A DNA stretch of 64,000 nt. Origin: Belliella kenyensis. Lineage in GTDB: Bacteria > Bacteroidota > Bacteroidia > Cytophagales > Cyclobacteriaceae. Of the stretch, positions 8,921 through 18,100 are shown in pieces. The stretch spans positions 62,001 through 126,000 of the forward strand of contig NZ_JAKZGR010000006.1 of NCBI RefSeq assembly GCF_022549675.1, read 5' to 3'. The number at the start of each line of letters is the position of its first letter. Position 1 is the stretch's first letter. The notes under the pieces were generated by a model. That model saw only the letters and a program-made list of their open reading frames with translations. It had not been told where the DNA came from and ran no database searches. The position numbers and the translations under genes were made by a program.

Positions 8921-10339
8921 ATGAAAAAAATCAATAAACTATTTCTCAGTTGCATACTGATTGTGTCAATAGGTGTCTTACCTAGCTGTGATGATTATTT
9001 CGACTTGAATGACAACCCTAATCTGGTTCAGTCTCCCACAATCAATGCATTACTTTCTACAGCAACTCATAAATCTGGATTGACAAGTAGAAATGTAGCA
9101 AATATAGTGAGTAATTATACCCAATATTTAGCAAGTCCAGTAGCTAGTTCTCCTATTGATACTTATCAAATTACAGATGCGACGAGTGTTTGGGATCAAG
9201 TTTATCTGGCCATGGCCGATATTTATGATTTTAGAGAAAGTGCTAGAAGAGTCAATTCTTCCGAACACCTAGGAGTGGCCAATGTATTGTTAGCTTACAA
9301 TCTAGGGTTGGTTGCAGATGTTTTTGGAAGCGTGCCTTATTCTGAAGCTTTTGGGATGGTCTTGAATCCTAAATATGATTCAGAAGAGTCAGTTTATAAT
9401 GAAGCATTAGCATTGCTTGCTGAGGCCATCGTCGAATTGAGAAAAACAGACTCTGCTGTGAGGCTTGGTGCGAATGAAGATTTGATACATGGAGGTAATC
9501 GCCAAGCGTGGTTGAAAACCGCTTATGCCTTTCAAGCAAGATTGCTAAATAAAATCTCCAAAAAGCCAACTTATAATCCTCAAGCCGTCCTAGCCGCATT
9601 GGATAATTCATACACATCAAATACAGACGATGCAGGCATGGGTACATTTGTAGGTGTAAACCCTTGGGCTCAAGTAGCTATTAGTAACGCCAATGCATTG
9701 TTGGGAGGTTGGCTATCTGAGAATTTTATAAACCATCTAAATGGTACTACCTATGGCCTTTTTGATCCGAGAATTGAGCAAATAACAGATTTGACTGTCA
9801 ATGGAGTCTATGTAGGTACTAGGAATGGTGAAGGTAATAGAGGCCCTGGCGCAAATACGATAAAAGATGAATGCTACATCAGTGTGAATTCACCTTGGAC
9901 GAGTAGGGATTCCAAACTATGGATTGTAACATTTGCTGAGTTGAAATTTATTGAAGCAGAAGCGGCGCTTAGAGCAAACAACAGGCCTAGAGCCTATGCT
10001 GCTTATCTAGCAGGTATAAATGCAAACATGCAAAAGCTGCTTGTAGCTCCTACCAAGGCTCAAGAATACATCGATGATCCTATCGTAAGTGTAGGGGAAG
10101 CGAATTTGACACTTAATCTTATATTCAAAGAAAAGTATGTAACTACATACTTGAATGCTGAAGCTTGGAATGACGCAAGACGACATGATTATCAGTACAA
10201 AGATTTCAGGTTGCCTTTGAATGCAGAATTTAATCAGTTTATAAGAAGGGTGGCATATCCGGTAGGAGAGCTTTCTAAAAATGGTTCAAATGTTCCAGAG
10301 GAAGTGCCATTATTTACACCCTTATGGTGGGATAATTAA
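8921..10339 (+). CDS. susD: SusD/RagB-like nutrient-binding outer-membrane lipoprotein (SusD-like_2 type)
   Basis: A 472-residue surface lipoprotein that acts as the lid of the SusC transporter. MKKINKLFLSCILIVSIGVLPSC is a type II signal with the lipid Cys at about residue 23. The following DDYFDLNDNPN is typical of the SusD-like_2 group, as is the late LKFIEAEAALR motif. An internal TPR-like helical scaffold is expected for this family. It overlaps the susC transcription unit (2-bp gap) and is followed by an intrinsic terminator, so susCD is likely a two-gene operon. Confidence 0.93.
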   Translation: MKKINKLFLSCILIVSIGVLPSCDDYFDLNDNPNLVQSPTINALLSTATHKSGLTSRNVANIVSNYTQYLASPVASSPIDTYQITDATSVWDQVYLAMADIYDFRESARRVNSSEHLGVANVLLAYNLGLVADVFGSVPYSEAFGMVLNPKYDSEESVYNEALALLAEAIVELRKTDSAVRLGANEDLIHGGNRQAWLKTAYAFQARLLNKISKKPTYNPQAVLAALDNSYTSNTDDAGMGTFVGVNPWAQVAISNANALLGGWLSENFINHLNGTTYGLFDPRIEQITDLTVNGVYVGTRNGEGNRGPGANTIKDECYISVNSPWTSRDSKLWIVTFAELKFIEAEAALRANNRPRAYAAYLAGINANMQKLLVAPTKAQEYIDDPIVSVGEANLTLNLIFKEKYVTTYLNAEAWNDARRHDYQYKDFRLPLNAEFNQFIRRVAYPVGELSKNGSNVPEEVPLFTPLWWDN

Positions 10340-10414
10340 CTCTATATTGATTCCAATATGTATAGTTACCTAGAGGAAATGATTACTGTTGAGTGACGAA
10401 TGATTTAAATTGAA

Positions 10415-10447
10415 TAAGGGGTTCAACATAAAGTTGGCCCCTTTTTT
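10415..10447 (+). terminator. Intrinsic terminator after susD
   Basis: AAGGGGTTCAAC and GTTGGCCCCTT form an imperfect stem with an AT-rich loop, followed by a T run. It ends the susCD transcript before the flavoprotein gene. Confidence 0.75.
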
Positions 10448-10504
10448 AATTGGATTTTAAGAAACTCAGCTTTTTCCAAATACAATACTTTCCTATCTTT
10501 CGGC

Positions 10505-11644
10505 ATGAAAAACTTTGATGTAGTCATCGTAGGATCTGGACCTGCTGGTGGTATGGCAGCACTAGAAGCTGCTAAGGGAGGTTTAAGTGTTGCTATATTA
10601 GAAAAGGAGACTTTGCCAAGATATAAGACATGTGGTGGTGGACTGGTTTTTAGAGGCAAGGATATGTTGCCTTTTGATATTGGTCATGTAGTAGAGAGTG
10701 CTTTCAATGAGCTTTATATTTATTTTGATCATTTGGAAAACCCTCTTGTTGCAAAGCGAGACTATCCCATCGTTACAATGGTGATGCGTGATAGTTTTGA
10801 TGAGTTGATTGTCAAAGAAGCAAGTAAAAGTGGAGCAGTCCTTTTAGAAAATCACCAACTCAAGAGCATAGATTTTCAAGAAAATATTCAGCTGATAACT
10901 TCTCAAGGATCTATTTCATGTAAATACCTCATAGCGGCTGACGGAGTGATGGGGCCGACTGCGAAGCTAGCTGGATGGAAAGAGACTAGAAAGACAATCC
11001 CAGCTCTGGAATATGAAATTGAGGTAGATACTGAGTCTTTCGAATCACTATCAAAAGAGGCAAGGTTTGATATAGACGCCATTCCAAAAGGTTATGGATG
11101 GTGTTTTCCTAAGAAAAACCATTTATCTGTGGGAGTTGGTACTTTTGAAAAGCGCAAGGTGAATTTGCGAGATCATTATCAGCAATATGTAAAGAAGTTA
11201 GGAATAAAGCATGTTATCTCCGAACAGGCACATGGCTTCCAAGTACCAGTATCTCCGAGGACAGATGGCTTTGTACGTCAAAATGTTTTTCTTACTGGTG
11301 ATGCTGCAGGTTTTGCAGATCCTTTGACAGCAGAAGGTATCACAAATGCCTTATACTCAGGTAGCTTGGCAGGTAAAGCAATTGCACAACATTTTGATTC
11401 ACCAACTTTAGCAGAGCAATCTTATCTCGATGCACTCAGCGTTAGATTGTTGCCTGAATTGAAGTTTACAGGTTATTTGGCACAGCTTTTTTATCACCAA
11501 AAGACTCTGAGAAACCTGCTAATGAGGCAAAATGGACAAAGGTATTGCGAAAAAATCACTGATGTCTATACTGGTCACCTTGAACTGAGCAAAGATGTGA
11601 AATCAAGAATTTTAAAGAATCTGGGATTAGGAGTTTTTGCTTAG
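10505..11644 (+). CDS. Geranylgeranyl reductase-family FAD-dependent oxidoreductase
   Basis: A 379-residue flavoprotein. FAD-binding motif VVIVGSGPAGGMAALEA at about residues 6-22; substrate-side motif LPRYKTCGGGL at about 40; second FAD motif VFLTGDAAGFADPLTAEGI at about 265. This family reduces isoprenoid chains, for example of phospholipids, menaquinone or carotenoid precursors; the substrate cannot be read here. YKTCGGG is characteristic of the group and argues against a simple halogenase or monooxygenase. It stands alone between the susCD terminator and a long non-coding gap. Confidence 0.82.
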   Translation: MKNFDVVIVGSGPAGGMAALEAAKGGLSVAILEKETLPRYKTCGGGLVFRGKDMLPFDIGHVVESAFNELYIYFDHLENPLVAKRDYPIVTMVMRDSFDELIVKEASKSGAVLLENHQLKSIDFQENIQLITSQGSISCKYLIAADGVMGPTAKLAGWKETRKTIPALEYEIEVDTESFESLSKEARFDIDAIPKGYGWCFPKKNHLSVGVGTFEKRKVNLRDHYQQYVKKLGIKHVISEQAHGFQVPVSPRTDGFVRQNVFLTGDAAGFADPLTAEGITNALYSGSLAGKAIAQHFDSPTLAEQSYLDALSVRLLPELKFTGYLAQLFYHQKTLRNLLMRQNGQRYCEKITDVYTGHLELSKDVKSRILKNLGLGVFA

Positions 11645-12371
11645 AAAGAAAGAAAAGTATACTCTTTCTTGGTGAATAGACTTATTCCTTTCATACCGAG
11701 CAATGTTTCAAATCACTTAGAAGTATACAACTTTCTTTTTTGAGCAGAAATACATACCTATGCAAATTCATTTTCATATCATTATACATTATCAAATAGC
11801 TTAAAAGTGCAGAGTTTAAGTTTTCTTAATCTCAATAGGTTCATTGTTACCAAAGTCTTTTCGATACATTTTGAAATCTGTAGTAGGGGATCTTTATGTA
11901 TATTCATGATCTATTAAAGAGGAAAGGTCACATTCAGTGTACCATGCTATCGAGGATAATTTCGAATGCTATTCACCAATCAATCATGAGAAAAGAACTA
12001 TTTTAATCAGTTTTTAAACCCAGCTAAATGGCCGTTTAAATAGTTCATTGACAAAGTTCTGTATGTCTAAGATTTGAATTCTAAGATGCATGATTTTATA
12101 ATTTTTTTTTAAATTATAAGAATTTTTTCGTTTGTTTCCAGGTATTTGTTAATTTAAGATTTAAAAAATTGATTATACGTATCGTTGCCAATGATATCAA
12201 TTCATTAGCAAATTAGTTTGCAATTGGTATTTATGAACCACTATTCTATAGCAGCTGATATCAATGTCACTATAAATCTACATTTCCCATAGTTACTGGT
12301 AAGTTTGCTTATATATTTACTAATCGTGCTTGAAAAATAGTTGCTTATACATAAAAAATCGCCCAAATAGA
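11645..12371. other. Long intergenic region without a recognisable gene
   Basis: About 727 bp, very AT-rich, with frequent stops in all frames. A weak AAGAAAG/CTTTCTT inverted repeat follows the flavoprotein stop. TTCATTGACAAAGTTCTGTA at 12044 resembles one end of the 153-bp repeat described elsewhere. GCCAATGATATCAATTCATT near 12189 resembles a stretch near 53878. No gene, tRNA or riboswitch was seen. Confidence 0.5.
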
Positions 12372-13592
12372 ATGTCATTTAATCAACCCCCAATTCCTAA
12401 AAATGAGTTTGATAGAATTCTATCGCTATCTGAGTTTGATCTTGATTATACTGATCTAGAGAAACAATTCAAAGACCTAACGAAACTAGCTGCTAAGGTA
12501 GCAGGCACGGAGTTATCCCTGATAAACCTCATAGACTCATTTACTCAATGGTCTGTCTCTGGATATGGAATGGGGACAGGACAAACTCCTCGCGAAGATA
12601 CAGTATGTCAATATACTTTGATGGAGAGTGAATTTTTAGAGATCAAGGATTTACGTGTAGACCAACGGTTTGAAAACCGAGAATATATGGTTCATGAAAA
12701 GCGTCTTGTTTATTATTTTGGAGTGCCACTTACCACTGTTGATGGTTTTAATTTAGGTGCTTTATGCGTTTTGGATAATGATGTAAGAGAGCTATCTCAG
12801 GAGAAAATAGAATTGCTCAAAATTATAGCTGATGAAATAGTTAATAGGCTGAAAATTATCAAGGCTGTAAACGACTTGAAAGGGAAGATGCTTGAAATCA
12901 AGCAGAATCAAAAAAAGGTAGCTCATGATATCAGAGGGCCTATAGGAGGAATCATAGGCTTGGCAAAGATTATTCAAGATCAAGGCAAAGACAATCAATT
13001 GGATGAAGTACTTGATTTTATCAATTTAATTCAAAAAAGTGGAAGTACGGTATTAGAGCTAGCCGATGAAATTCTTTCTCAAGACTATCCCAAACAGCAA
13101 GCTCATGCTCCAGTGATTAATCATGGCATTTCTTATAATTTAGAAACTTTGAAAGATAAGCTTTTGGATATGTTTGGTGCTCAAGCCAAGCATAAGCAGA
13201 TTCTCTTTAAGGTTACTACCACCAAGGGTGTCGAAGATGTACCTTTTCCAAAAAATAAGCTTCTACAAATCATAGGTAACTTGATATCTAATGCCATAAA
13301 GTTCACGCAGGAAAAAGGTGAAGTTTTTGTGAATTTAGATATTTTAGAAAAAAATGAGGGGAAAAACTACCTTGTAGTTGTGGTGAATGATTCTGGAATT
13401 GGAATAAGCCAAAAGCGGATAGAAGAAATTTTAAATGGAAACGCAAAATCCACGGATGGTACAGGAGGAGAGCATGGTTTTGGATTCGGTCTTACCTTGG
13501 TAAAGCACTTAGTAGACAAAGCTTCTGGAGAAATGAAAATAGAATCATCTGATAGTGGGGGTACATTTTTCACGATTCATTTACCGGTCTAA
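12372..13592 (+). CDS. GAF-domain sensor histidine kinase
   Basis: A 406-residue soluble histidine kinase; no membrane segment is visible. N-terminal GAF domain about 25-160 (ELSLINLIDSFTQW, REDTVCQYTL, YYFGVPLTTVDGFNLGALCV). Then the H box KVAHDIRGPIGG with the phospho-acceptor His near 184, N box NLISNAIKFT at about 302, G1 DSGIGI at about 340 and G2 GFGFGLTLV at about 369. I start at ATG 12372; an in-frame TTG at 12330 would add 14 residues that look non-native. No response regulator is adjacent, so it is an orphan, and its signal and partner are unknown. Confidence 0.9.
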   Translation: MSFNQPPIPKNEFDRILSLSEFDLDYTDLEKQFKDLTKLAAKVAGTELSLINLIDSFTQWSVSGYGMGTGQTPREDTVCQYTLMESEFLEIKDLRVDQRFENREYMVHEKRLVYYFGVPLTTVDGFNLGALCVLDNDVRELSQEKIELLKIIADEIVNRLKIIKAVNDLKGKMLEIKQNQKKVAHDIRGPIGGIIGLAKIIQDQGKDNQLDEVLDFINLIQKSGSTVLELADEILSQDYPKQQAHAPVINHGISYNLETLKDKLLDMFGAQAKHKQILFKVTTTKGVEDVPFPKNKLLQIIGNLISNAIKFTQEKGEVFVNLDILEKNEGKNYLVVVVNDSGIGISQKRIEEILNGNAKSTDGTGGEHGFGFGLTLVKHLVDKASGEMKIESSDSGGTFFTIHLPV

Positions 13593-13733
13593 AACTCCCA
13601 TTTGTTTATCATTGAATCAGCAATTGGAAAGCTTTGAAAGGAAAGGATTTCTATGGCTAAAAAAATTATAGAGGGATTATCAACTAGCCGATTATTTATC
13701 AATGAAAATGAAATCAGATTTGACCTAAAAAGT

Positions 13734-13764
13734 AAAAGACCACTATAGAAGAGGTCTTTTATCT
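13734..13764. terminator. Intrinsic terminator between convergent genes
   Basis: AAAAGACC (13734-13741) pairs with GGTCTTTT (13753-13760). T-rich sequence follows on the plus strand and A-rich sequence precedes it, so it may serve the kinase gene and the leftward acyltransferase gene. Confidence 0.7.
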
Positions 13765-13855
13765 TTTCTCAGGTAAATCCTAGAAATGCTTTATTCAAAC
13801 TTGAGGTATTCAATATAATTTAAAAATGACACGAGGGTTAGATAAAGGTGTTAAA

Positions 13856-14983
13856 TTAATTTCTTTTGGCTTTATTCAAGACAGGGTTAGCATACATGTC
13901 TAAGTAGCTTTTGAAAGCAATTGGGTTGCTAGTATCGACGCCCTTTTGAAATCTCCTTTCAAAGAGTGCTTTTTCTTCATGCGTATACTTATCTTGATAA
14001 GTTGAAGTATTTGTAAGCAAATCGTGAGCTATGAAGTTGCTTGGCCATAATTTGAATCCTTTTAAAATATGCTCATCAAGCAAATCTGCAATCAACTGAA
14101 ATTGCTTGTTCCCATTACTTTCCATACTTCCAATTTCAGAAATCTTATCATTCAGCACTTCACCAATATGAATATGAATCCGCTTTTTTTGCCCCATGAT
14201 ACCACTAAGTAAGGTGATAAAATCTTCATTTTCACCTTTTATATAGCTTTCTGACCTTGCTTTGGCTAATAACTCCGGCATTTTTAGCATATCAGTAGGA
14301 TCATATTCGTAAGAAATAGATACAGGGACAATGTTTAATTTTTTGAAATAATCAATGGTATTGTCTTCATCAGATGCCATAGAAATCATCTTCAATACAC
14401 CTTTGTGAGTCTGATCGTTACCATCTTTGGTCCTTCCTTCCCTTTGAGCAATCCATACAGACCTATTTTCCCTCAATAGTGAGTTTTTGATGTAGGCAGA
14501 AGTCAATTTAGAGCTTTCCAAAAGTTCTCTCGCAGGAAGACCTCTTTTTATTTTGAAATTTCTTGTGAGCCTAGATAGAGAATTGAGAAATGGTTTTTTA
14601 ACCAAATTGTCTCCAATAGCTGAGGTAGTCATGGCCAATCCATGTTCATAGAGACTTGCGTTCAGCAAAGAAGTATCAAGAATGATATCTCTATGATTTG
14701 AAATGAACAAATAAGAGACATTTTTTTCAAGGTTTTCAAATCCACTTGTAGTAAGTCCTTCAGAACTTTTTTCCAGAACTTTTTGTACTCCTGGATATAT
14801 AAAATTGATTTGAAAATCTCTGATTGAATGACAATGAGTCATTAGATCTCTCCAATATTCATCACTCACATTTGGAAAAGTGAAATTCATCATCTCCTTA
14901 AGCATAGGGTGCATTAAGATTTCTTTTATTGCTTGATCTACCTCTGTATCGTAAAAAGGCCTGATTTCTTCAAAAGGGGACAT
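13856..14983 (-). CDS. PlsC-like glycerol acyltransferase domain protein
   Basis: 375 residues. The central part carries acyltransferase block motifs: SNHRDIILDTSLLN near residue 95-108 (motif I), IKRGLPARELLE (motif II region), WIAQREGRTKDG (motif III, EGR) and NIVPVSISYEYDP (motif IV, with Pro). Motif I has His and Asp separated by five residues (H-x5-D) rather than the textbook H-x4-D. Such proteins acylate lysophosphatidate or related lipids at the membrane. There is no transmembrane segment or signal. It stands alone between two terminators. A specific 1-acylglycerol-3-phosphate role is plausible but unproven. Confidence 0.78.
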   Translation of the reverse strand: MSPFEEIRPFYDTEVDQAIKEILMHPMLKEMMNFTFPNVSDEYWRDLMTHCHSIRDFQINFIYPGVQKVLEKSSEGLTTSGFENLEKNVSYLFISNHRDIILDTSLLNASLYEHGLAMTTSAIGDNLVKKPFLNSLSRLTRNFKIKRGLPARELLESSKLTSAYIKNSLLRENRSVWIAQREGRTKDGNDQTHKGVLKMISMASDEDNTIDYFKKLNIVPVSISYEYDPTDMLKMPELLAKARSESYIKGENEDFITLLSGIMGQKKRIHIHIGEVLNDKISEIGSMESNGNKQFQLIADLLDEHILKGFKLWPSNFIAHDLLTNTSTYQDKYTHEEKALFERRFQKGVDTSNPIAFKSYLDMYANPVLNKAKRN

Positions 14984-15059
14984 GCTTTTAGTTTTTGTGC
15001 ATCACAAATAAACGAAAAAATGCTGAAACACATTCAACTGCTTACAAGTCTAAATATAA

Positions 15060-15092
15060 AAAAGGTCAGCCTTATGAAGACTGACCTTTTAA
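15060..15092 (-). terminator. Intrinsic terminator of the secreted nuclease gene
   Basis: AAAGGTCAG (15061-15069) pairs with CTGACCTTT (15081-15089) around an 11-nt loop, with A/T runs outside. It lies 20 bp past the stop of the leftward 1578-residue gene. Confidence 0.85.
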
Positions 15093-15111
15093 CTCATTTG
15101 GTTTTAGCGTT

Positions 15112-18100
15112 TTACCTGATGACTAACCTTTGTACAGAAGTAGCACCATTTTGCTCTCTCACATAAATAAGATATATACCTGCGGCTAAGTTTGATGTGT
15201 TGAATTGCACCAGTCCATTTCCTTGAGTGATTTGAGACTCAATCAAAATACCCGAAGCAGATCGAAGTTCAATCAACTGTAATCCTTCTACTTTTCGAAG
15301 TTCTACGTTTACAATTTGCCTTGCAGGGTTAGGGAATACTCTTATCTGATTTGAGTTTCCTTTTACAGGGAATGAGAATATATCTGAAGTCACAGTGCAT
15401 CCGCCTGCGTCTGAGATTTGAACAGTGTAATTACCAGCACCTTGGATTCTTGTTTCATTAATGCTTGTAGTTGCAATCAACTGACCATTTTTATACCATT
15501 TGTAAGTATATGGGCCTTCCAAAGTGTAGAGTTTACTGCTTTCAAAGTAAACGAATGGTTGAGGTAAGGTGCTTACTTGAACCTCTGCGGCAGACGTTAC
15601 TGTTGGCTCGCAAAGATCTGCATCTACTATAGCTCTTACCAAGGAAGTTTCAGTGATATCAGATAGTGTAATGCTATACAGCTCAGTAGAGCCTTCTATC
15701 AAGGACCAAGATGATCCATCATCTGTCGATATCTCCCATCCAGCTATACTTGCAAATGAACCACCTGACAATTCGAATGTAACACTATTTCCTGCACAAA
15801 TATCAGTAGAAGAAGGAATTACTACTGGTGCTTCTAAATTACACTTGAAAATAAATCTAGTTTTGACAGGTAAGTGATCAGAGGTAGTCGAATTATAATT
15901 TGGTATCAAATCATACGGTGCAACTATTCTTTCTGAATTTACTATCCATAATTCATCTAGTTCATTGGAAATGATCTGATGATCAATCACATTTTCAAAG
16001 CTAGGGAAAGTTCGTAACCCAGCATTGCTCAAACTAATCGTAATAGGAGTGTAATTGATTGAATCATTTATATAATTGATGAATGATGTCTCTGAGGTAT
16101 TTACTGTTGGGGCTGTTTGATCAGCTACTGTTTCATCTAAGTCATCATTAAAATCACCTAAGATGATAAGAGGAACATCTGCATAATAAGTGTCTAAGGA
16201 ATCTTTTAGGACATTCACATCATATCTTCTCATTGCATATCGTGGATTGCCTGTACTCTCTCCTCCACCATTTGATCTTGTGTGAAGATTTATCAAGGTG
16301 AAATTCTGAGTGCTTCCATCTATATTAGCTCTGATATCCATCAAATATGGAAGTCTACCAGAAGCCCAGAATCTATCAGGAGTAGATGGATAATCTACCA
16401 ATAGACTCGCTGGTACGTCTTTCAGAAGCACCCTAGTTTGAATGGTATCTACAGTGGCAAGTTTGAATAAATAAGTAAGCTTTTGTGCTTCCTCTGCATA
16501 TTCACCTCCCGCGGATGCAGCTGGTGATACAGCCATACCATAAGCAGGTAGTGCATTTGCCAATTCTGTAAATTTACTCAAGGATGTTATTTCTTGGAAC
16601 GCATATACATCTGCATCCAAATCTTCAATGATAGTCTTCACATTTTGAAGTTGTAGATCAACATTTGTCGGTCCTTGACCAGAATTGGTCGATCCAAACC
16701 ACTCTATGTTCCAATTCACTACATCAAAAGTTTTGTCTTTATTGATTGTCGATCCAGTCAGGTAGCCTTGCGAAAGCTCTAAATTTCCACTTAGGAATTT
16801 GATAGGGGATGCAAATGCACCTTCTGTTTGTGGAGCAAATCTCACTCGAACTGTCTGCTGACTTCCCAGCTCTGCAAGTGTATAAATCAAGTTAGATTCA
16901 AAACTCACTCCATCCTTTGAAAATTCAAATCCCTCTCCAGCGGTAATTGACAAATCTGCCACAGGGTTTGAAAGTCCAAAATTGAAGTTCCTCACATTAC
17001 TAGAAACACTGCCTACAGGTACTACTCCAAAATGCCAGTAATCTACATTACCAATGTTATTGGAGAAGAATGGCTCTGCTGGAATGTCTGAGCTCGTAAG
17101 TTCAAAATCGTCCAAAGTCCATCTTGCTGCTCCAGCTTCTGGAGAAGATTCGTAAAGGAATGCAATTCTGATTGTCTGATTCAAGTAGGCACTCAAGTCT
17201 ACTTGACCAGAGAAAGTCCACTGATCCGCAGAAGCAAATCTATCACTTAGTTCTATCCAAGTTGAATTATTTGGATTTCCTCCATTATAATCTGTTGATA
17301 TCAATAACTTAAGTCTAGGTCCTTGGAATGCTACTCTGCTCCAGAATGACATCAAGGGGATATCAAAGCCTGTCAGATCATATGGTGCAGAAATCAACCA
17401 GTCCTCATTCAATACAGCCCCACCTGAAAACCCATTGATTTGCAAGCCAAAGGGTGCTGAGGCAGTAGGGGTAGTGCCAGCTCTTCCAAAAGTAGTACAT
17501 TCCCAAACTTGATTTCCCAATACACTCACCGCTTCCCATCCTGCTGGAAGGTTAGGACAAGTACTGTTGAAATTTTCAAAAATATTGAATGGATCAAAAG
17601 CAGAGGCATTCACGCTCAATGAAACTGGAAGAGTACCCGTGGTTTGATGACTAATAGTAGTATTGAAATTCCCAATATTTTCATTGCTAAACTGTACAAA
17701 AACGGTTTGTACATTGTTCATTTCTTCTACACTAAATGTTAAAGTAGATGTAAAAGTAATACCATCTTTAGAAACCAAGTATGGATTACTTGAAGTTATA
17801 TTAATGCCATTTTCTAGATTTTCTGCGGACAGTTCATAAGTCAAGACTGGGGCACTACTAGCAATACTTACAGCACCAAAATTAAGTTCTGTAGGAGTCA
17901 AATTGATCTTAGGTACGATCACTCCAGCTGCATCTTTGATGATTCCTGTAAATGAAACTGGCAAAGCTCCAGGGAAGAAATTGGTCACCCTAGATGTACC
18001 GCCAGAGGTTACAGTTCCTCCATTTGCAGAAACATCGCTCGTACTAATGATTCGGAATTCGACATCACCACTTAAGTTTTGCAAGCCAGTAAGGTCAATC

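Noticed and set aside
11645-11670. Terminator after the geranylgeranyl reductase-like gene
   Set aside because: AAGAAAG/CTTTCTT stem is interrupted and lacks a T run, so I did not call it.
12044-12070. Possible third, partial copy of the 153-bp element
   Set aside because: Only about 26 bp match one end at roughly 80%, with no similarity beyond; too short to separate from chance in AT-rich DNA.
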